Shown here: positions 62,309 to 64,000 of the stretch, in pieces
Position numbering within the stretch: position 1 is the first letter of the stretch
How the letters are laid out: the number at the start of each line of letters is the position of its first letter
Assembly (NCBI GenBank): GCA_963818225.1
Contig: CAWFRO010000011.1
Coordinates: 496,001 to 560,000, forward strand
DNA length: 64,000 bases
Source: Palsa-504 sp963818225
GTDB taxonomy: Bacteria; Actinomycetota; Actinomycetes; Streptosporangiales; Streptosporangiaceae
Direction of reading: 5' to 3'
Translations under genes and position numbers: made by a program
The notes under the pieces: generated by a model
Database searches by the model: none
Told to the model about the DNA's origin: nothing
The model's input: only the letters and a program-made list of their open reading frames with translations

Positions 62309-63040
62309 GTGCACGACAATCGCGTCGCGCTGGTCACCGGGGCCAATCAAGGAGTCGGTCTTCAGGTCGCAAAAGAACTGGCTGCTCATGGCCTGACCGT
62401 GCTGGCCGGGTCACGGAATTTCGAGCGCGGCGAAGCCGCAGCAAAGGAAATTGGCCCAGGCGCCGTCGCGCTCCAGCTCGATGTGACGGACGGGGATTCG
62501 ATCGCCGCCGCGGCGGAGCGCATCCGCGAGGAAATCGGCCGTCTCGACCTGCTGGTCAACAACGCGGGTATCTCGAAGACGACCCAAGGCAGCGCGAGAC
62601 ACCCGAGCAACGCGTCCCTAGATGAAATACGCGCGGTCTGGGAGGTCAACGTGTTTGGTGTCGTCGCCGTCTACCAGGCGATGCTGCCGCTGCTGCGCGA
62701 GTCGCCGGACGCACGCATCGTAAACGTGTCGAGCGGGGTGGGCTCACTGACGACGAACGCGGACCCGGCCTATCCCTACCACGCTTACTTCGACCCCATT
62801 TACCCCGCGTCCAAGACGGCCCTCAACGCGATGACGCTCGCCATGATGATCGAGCTGGAGTCGACCGGCATCAAGGTGAACCTGGTCTCCCCTGGGTTCA
62901 CCAAGACGAATCTCAACGGATATGCGGGCACGGAGTCCGTCCAGGACGGCTCCCGCGAAGTGGTGCGCGTCGCACTGCTCGGACCGAACGGCCCGACCGG
63001 TACGTTCACGCGATGGGAAAACGTAACGATCCCGTGGTGA
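62309..63040 (+). CDS. Short-chain dehydrogenase/reductase
   Basis: 243 residues from GTG 62309; AAGGAGATCACT precedes it. Classical SDR: VALVTGANQGVGLQVAKEL (TG-x3-G-x-G cofactor motif), LQLDVTDGDSIAAAAERIRE, LLVNNAGISKTTQGS (NNAG), IVNVSSGVGSL (catalytic Ser) and YPASKTALNAMTLAM (YxxxK). The arginine in VLAGSRNFERG favours NADPH. Oxidises or reduces an alcohol/carbonyl; substrate unknown. The untranslated leader from the promoter at 62004 is about 270 nt. It is followed 84 bp later by a marR gene with the same kind of operator half-sites. Confidence 0.93.
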   Translation: MHDNRVALVTGANQGVGLQVAKELAAHGLTVLAGSRNFERGEAAAKEIGPGAVALQLDVTDGDSIAAAAERIREEIGRLDLLVNNAGISKTTQGSARHPSNASLDEIRAVWEVNVFGVVAVYQAMLPLLRESPDARIVNVSSGVGSLTTNADPAYPYHAYFDPIYPASKTALNAMTLAMMIELESTGIKVNLVSPGFTKTNLNGYAGTESVQDGSREVVRVALLGPNGPTGTFTRWENVTIPW

Positions 63041-63088
63041 CCGATTCCCCGCCGACACGAGCACTCAGCGCACGCCTCGGGATCTACC

Positions 63089-63132
63089 TTGACAAGTCGT
63101 CCGGCACCTAGCTACCCATGTTAGGTGGCGAA
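63089..63132 (+). promoter_or_regulatory. Promoter with degenerate MarR-type operator before marR
   Basis: TTGACA at 63089-63094, then TAGCTACC (63109-63116) and TTAGGT (63121-63126) with GGCGAAC following: the same half-sites as in the perfect palindrome at 62010-62049 but with a shorter centre and mismatches. The second half overlaps the GTG at 63125, consistent with weak autorepression. Confidence 0.6.
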
Positions 63133-63583
63133 CGAAATGGACGACGCGCACGAGTCAGTGGGAGCGTGGGCGAAGAGTTACTACTTCGCAGTCCGGGCCA
63201 CGATGGCGTCGATCTTGCGTCCCTACGAGCTCGGGAACACGCAGTACTACGTGCTATGCCAGCTCGCGAACGACGGACCGACAATGCAGCGTGACCTGGG
63301 ACGCACGCTCCAGATCGAAAGGGCGACCCTCAGCGGGATCGTGACGACGCTGGTCCGCAAGGGACTCATAGACCAGATGCCCGGCTCTGAAGACCAGCGC
63401 CAGCGAGTGCTCCGGCTCACCGGCGCCGGAATGAAGCTCTGGGAAGAACTGCCCGATCCGCTTGCCCTCATCCGGGCGATCGCGTTCGAAGGCTCAGATG
63501 CCGCGGAACTGGCAACAGCCGTTCGGGTGCTTCAGGCCGCCACACAACGACTTAGCGATCACATGTCAGACGGCGGCAGATAG
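63125..63583 (+). CDS. MarR family regulator of the SDR gene
   Basis: 152 residues from GTG 63125 (or 148 from ATG 63137). MarR fold: ILRPYELGNTQYYVLCQLAN, HTH MQRDLGRTLQIERATLSGIV, TTLVRKGLIDQMPGSEDQRQ with the wing R-V-L-R-L-T, and the dimer helix PLALIRAIAFEGSDAAELAT. It is directly downstream of the SDR gene with shared operator sequences, so it probably represses the SDR gene and itself until a substrate-like ligand binds. Confidence 0.9.
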   Translation: MANEMDDAHESVGAWAKSYYFAVRATMASILRPYELGNTQYYVLCQLANDGPTMQRDLGRTLQIERATLSGIVTTLVRKGLIDQMPGSEDQRQRVLRLTGAGMKLWEELPDPLALIRAIAFEGSDAAELATAVRVLQAATQRLSDHMSDGGR

Positions 63584-64000
63584 CGCACCAGCCTCCCCGA
63601 GGCTGAGCCCGGGGGTGACGTCGGGCGAGCGGCGCCGCCTTGATTCTTAGGAACGGCTCAATCGGCAGGGCGGAACGCCTATTAAACTACAGTGTCGAGT
63701 CGCTCATCAGTGCCGTCGGCTGCAGCCACTGCGGTTACGCACTGTTAGCAGAGCGACAGTTGCCGGGTCCCGGGCGTGGCACGGGTCGTGGCACGGCGGG
63801 GCAGATAATTCCAGCGCGGCGAGTGCTATCGGTGCGATGACCCGTGTCATCGGCGCGGCTAGCGCGCACGGTGTACCGGGCCGTAGTTATGGTAAGGAGA
63901 AGGTCTACGGTTCGATCCGTAACGGGGCTCAGGTAGGTGACCGAACGGGTCTGAATGCCGGTGGGGACTAATGGCTGCCCGCAGGGGTCCTGGCAGCCGG
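63584..64000. other. Region at the window end without a gene
   Basis: Nothing recognised. Short open frames (for example 63640-63840) have no family sign. GGTTCGATCCGTAA near 63911 resembles a tRNA T-arm but no acceptor or anticodon arms fit. Confidence 0.4.

Noticed and set aside
63885..63930. Possible tRNA gene near GGTTCGATCCGTAA
   Set aside because: The T-loop-like motif is present, but the stem only pairs with a six-base loop, and no matching acceptor, D or anticodon arms exist upstream.

Overview
The window is high-GC DNA from a filamentous-type actinomycete. The codon use, the gene families (DUF4235, DUF1269, SCO6745-family, MmyB-like XRE regulators, GT39, ClC with an RCK_C tail, trypco2) and the mobile elements (IS110, IS630, IS1634, IS21, IS3, integrase-core DDE) all fit soil Actinomycetota. 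Species cannot be read from the sequence. Only one clearly housekeeping gene is present (coaD, 16778-17257). The rest is an accessory region built of small operons, regulators and many decayed mobile elements.

Left part (1-14.0 kb): an MFS transporter running off the edge; a drug-efflux unit (MarR regulator divergent from a 14-TM DHA2 exporter, a small membrane protein and a broken zinc alcohol dehydrogenase) with two near-identical operators in the shared promoter; a frameshifted DUF6431 zinc-ribbon/HTH gene; a two-gene conflict-type module (trypco2 protein plus trypsin-like protease fused to a STAND/NACHT ATPase); a frameshifted membrane gene; and an IS110-family element whose 5' non-coding region is where a bridge RNA would lie.

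Middle part (14-29.4 kb): two copies of a cytidylate-kinase-like gene segment; coaD; a Tn3-type remnant (transposase N-terminus, small cargo gene, frameshifted serine recombinase); an integrase-core DDE transposase with a one-base deletion; a cluster of three alpha/beta hydrolases divergent from an XRE/MmyB regulator with a perfect palindrome between them; then a graveyard of truncated integrase, IS1634, IS21, and an intact IS630 element with terminal repeats and a TA duplication.

Centre (29.8-39.2 kb): an alpha/beta hydrolase overlapping a frameshifted MprF-type aminoacyl-phosphatidylglycerol synthase; a Ser/Thr kinase remnant; and an IS3-family element whose orfA is cut by a ~3.0 kb Tn554-like insertion carrying two tyrosine recombinases with recognisable inverted ends and a TTGC repeat at both junctions.

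Right part (39.5-64 kb): an RsbW-like ATPase, membrane proteins (one with three W-x-W-T-G repeats), a GT39-type glycosyltransferase, a Na/Ca-exchanger-family gene and a decayed second copy, TetR/NmrA, two peroxiredoxin-like genes, a MarR-ClC operon, DUF4235 and DUF1269 stress-type genes, a broken SCO6745-family gene, a CoA-transferase/enoyl-CoA hydratase operon, and an SDR gene with a MarR regulator and a striking 18-bp-arm palindrome.

A recurrent feature is single-base frameshifts in genes whose two halves are otherwise well conserved (about 18 loci). Genes of probable current value (coaD, the hydrolases, GT39, ClC, peroxiredoxins, CoA-transferase, SDR, IS630 transposase) are intact. Either the region is undergoing decay or part of the indels are assembly errors; this affects the interpretation of the most interesting loci.
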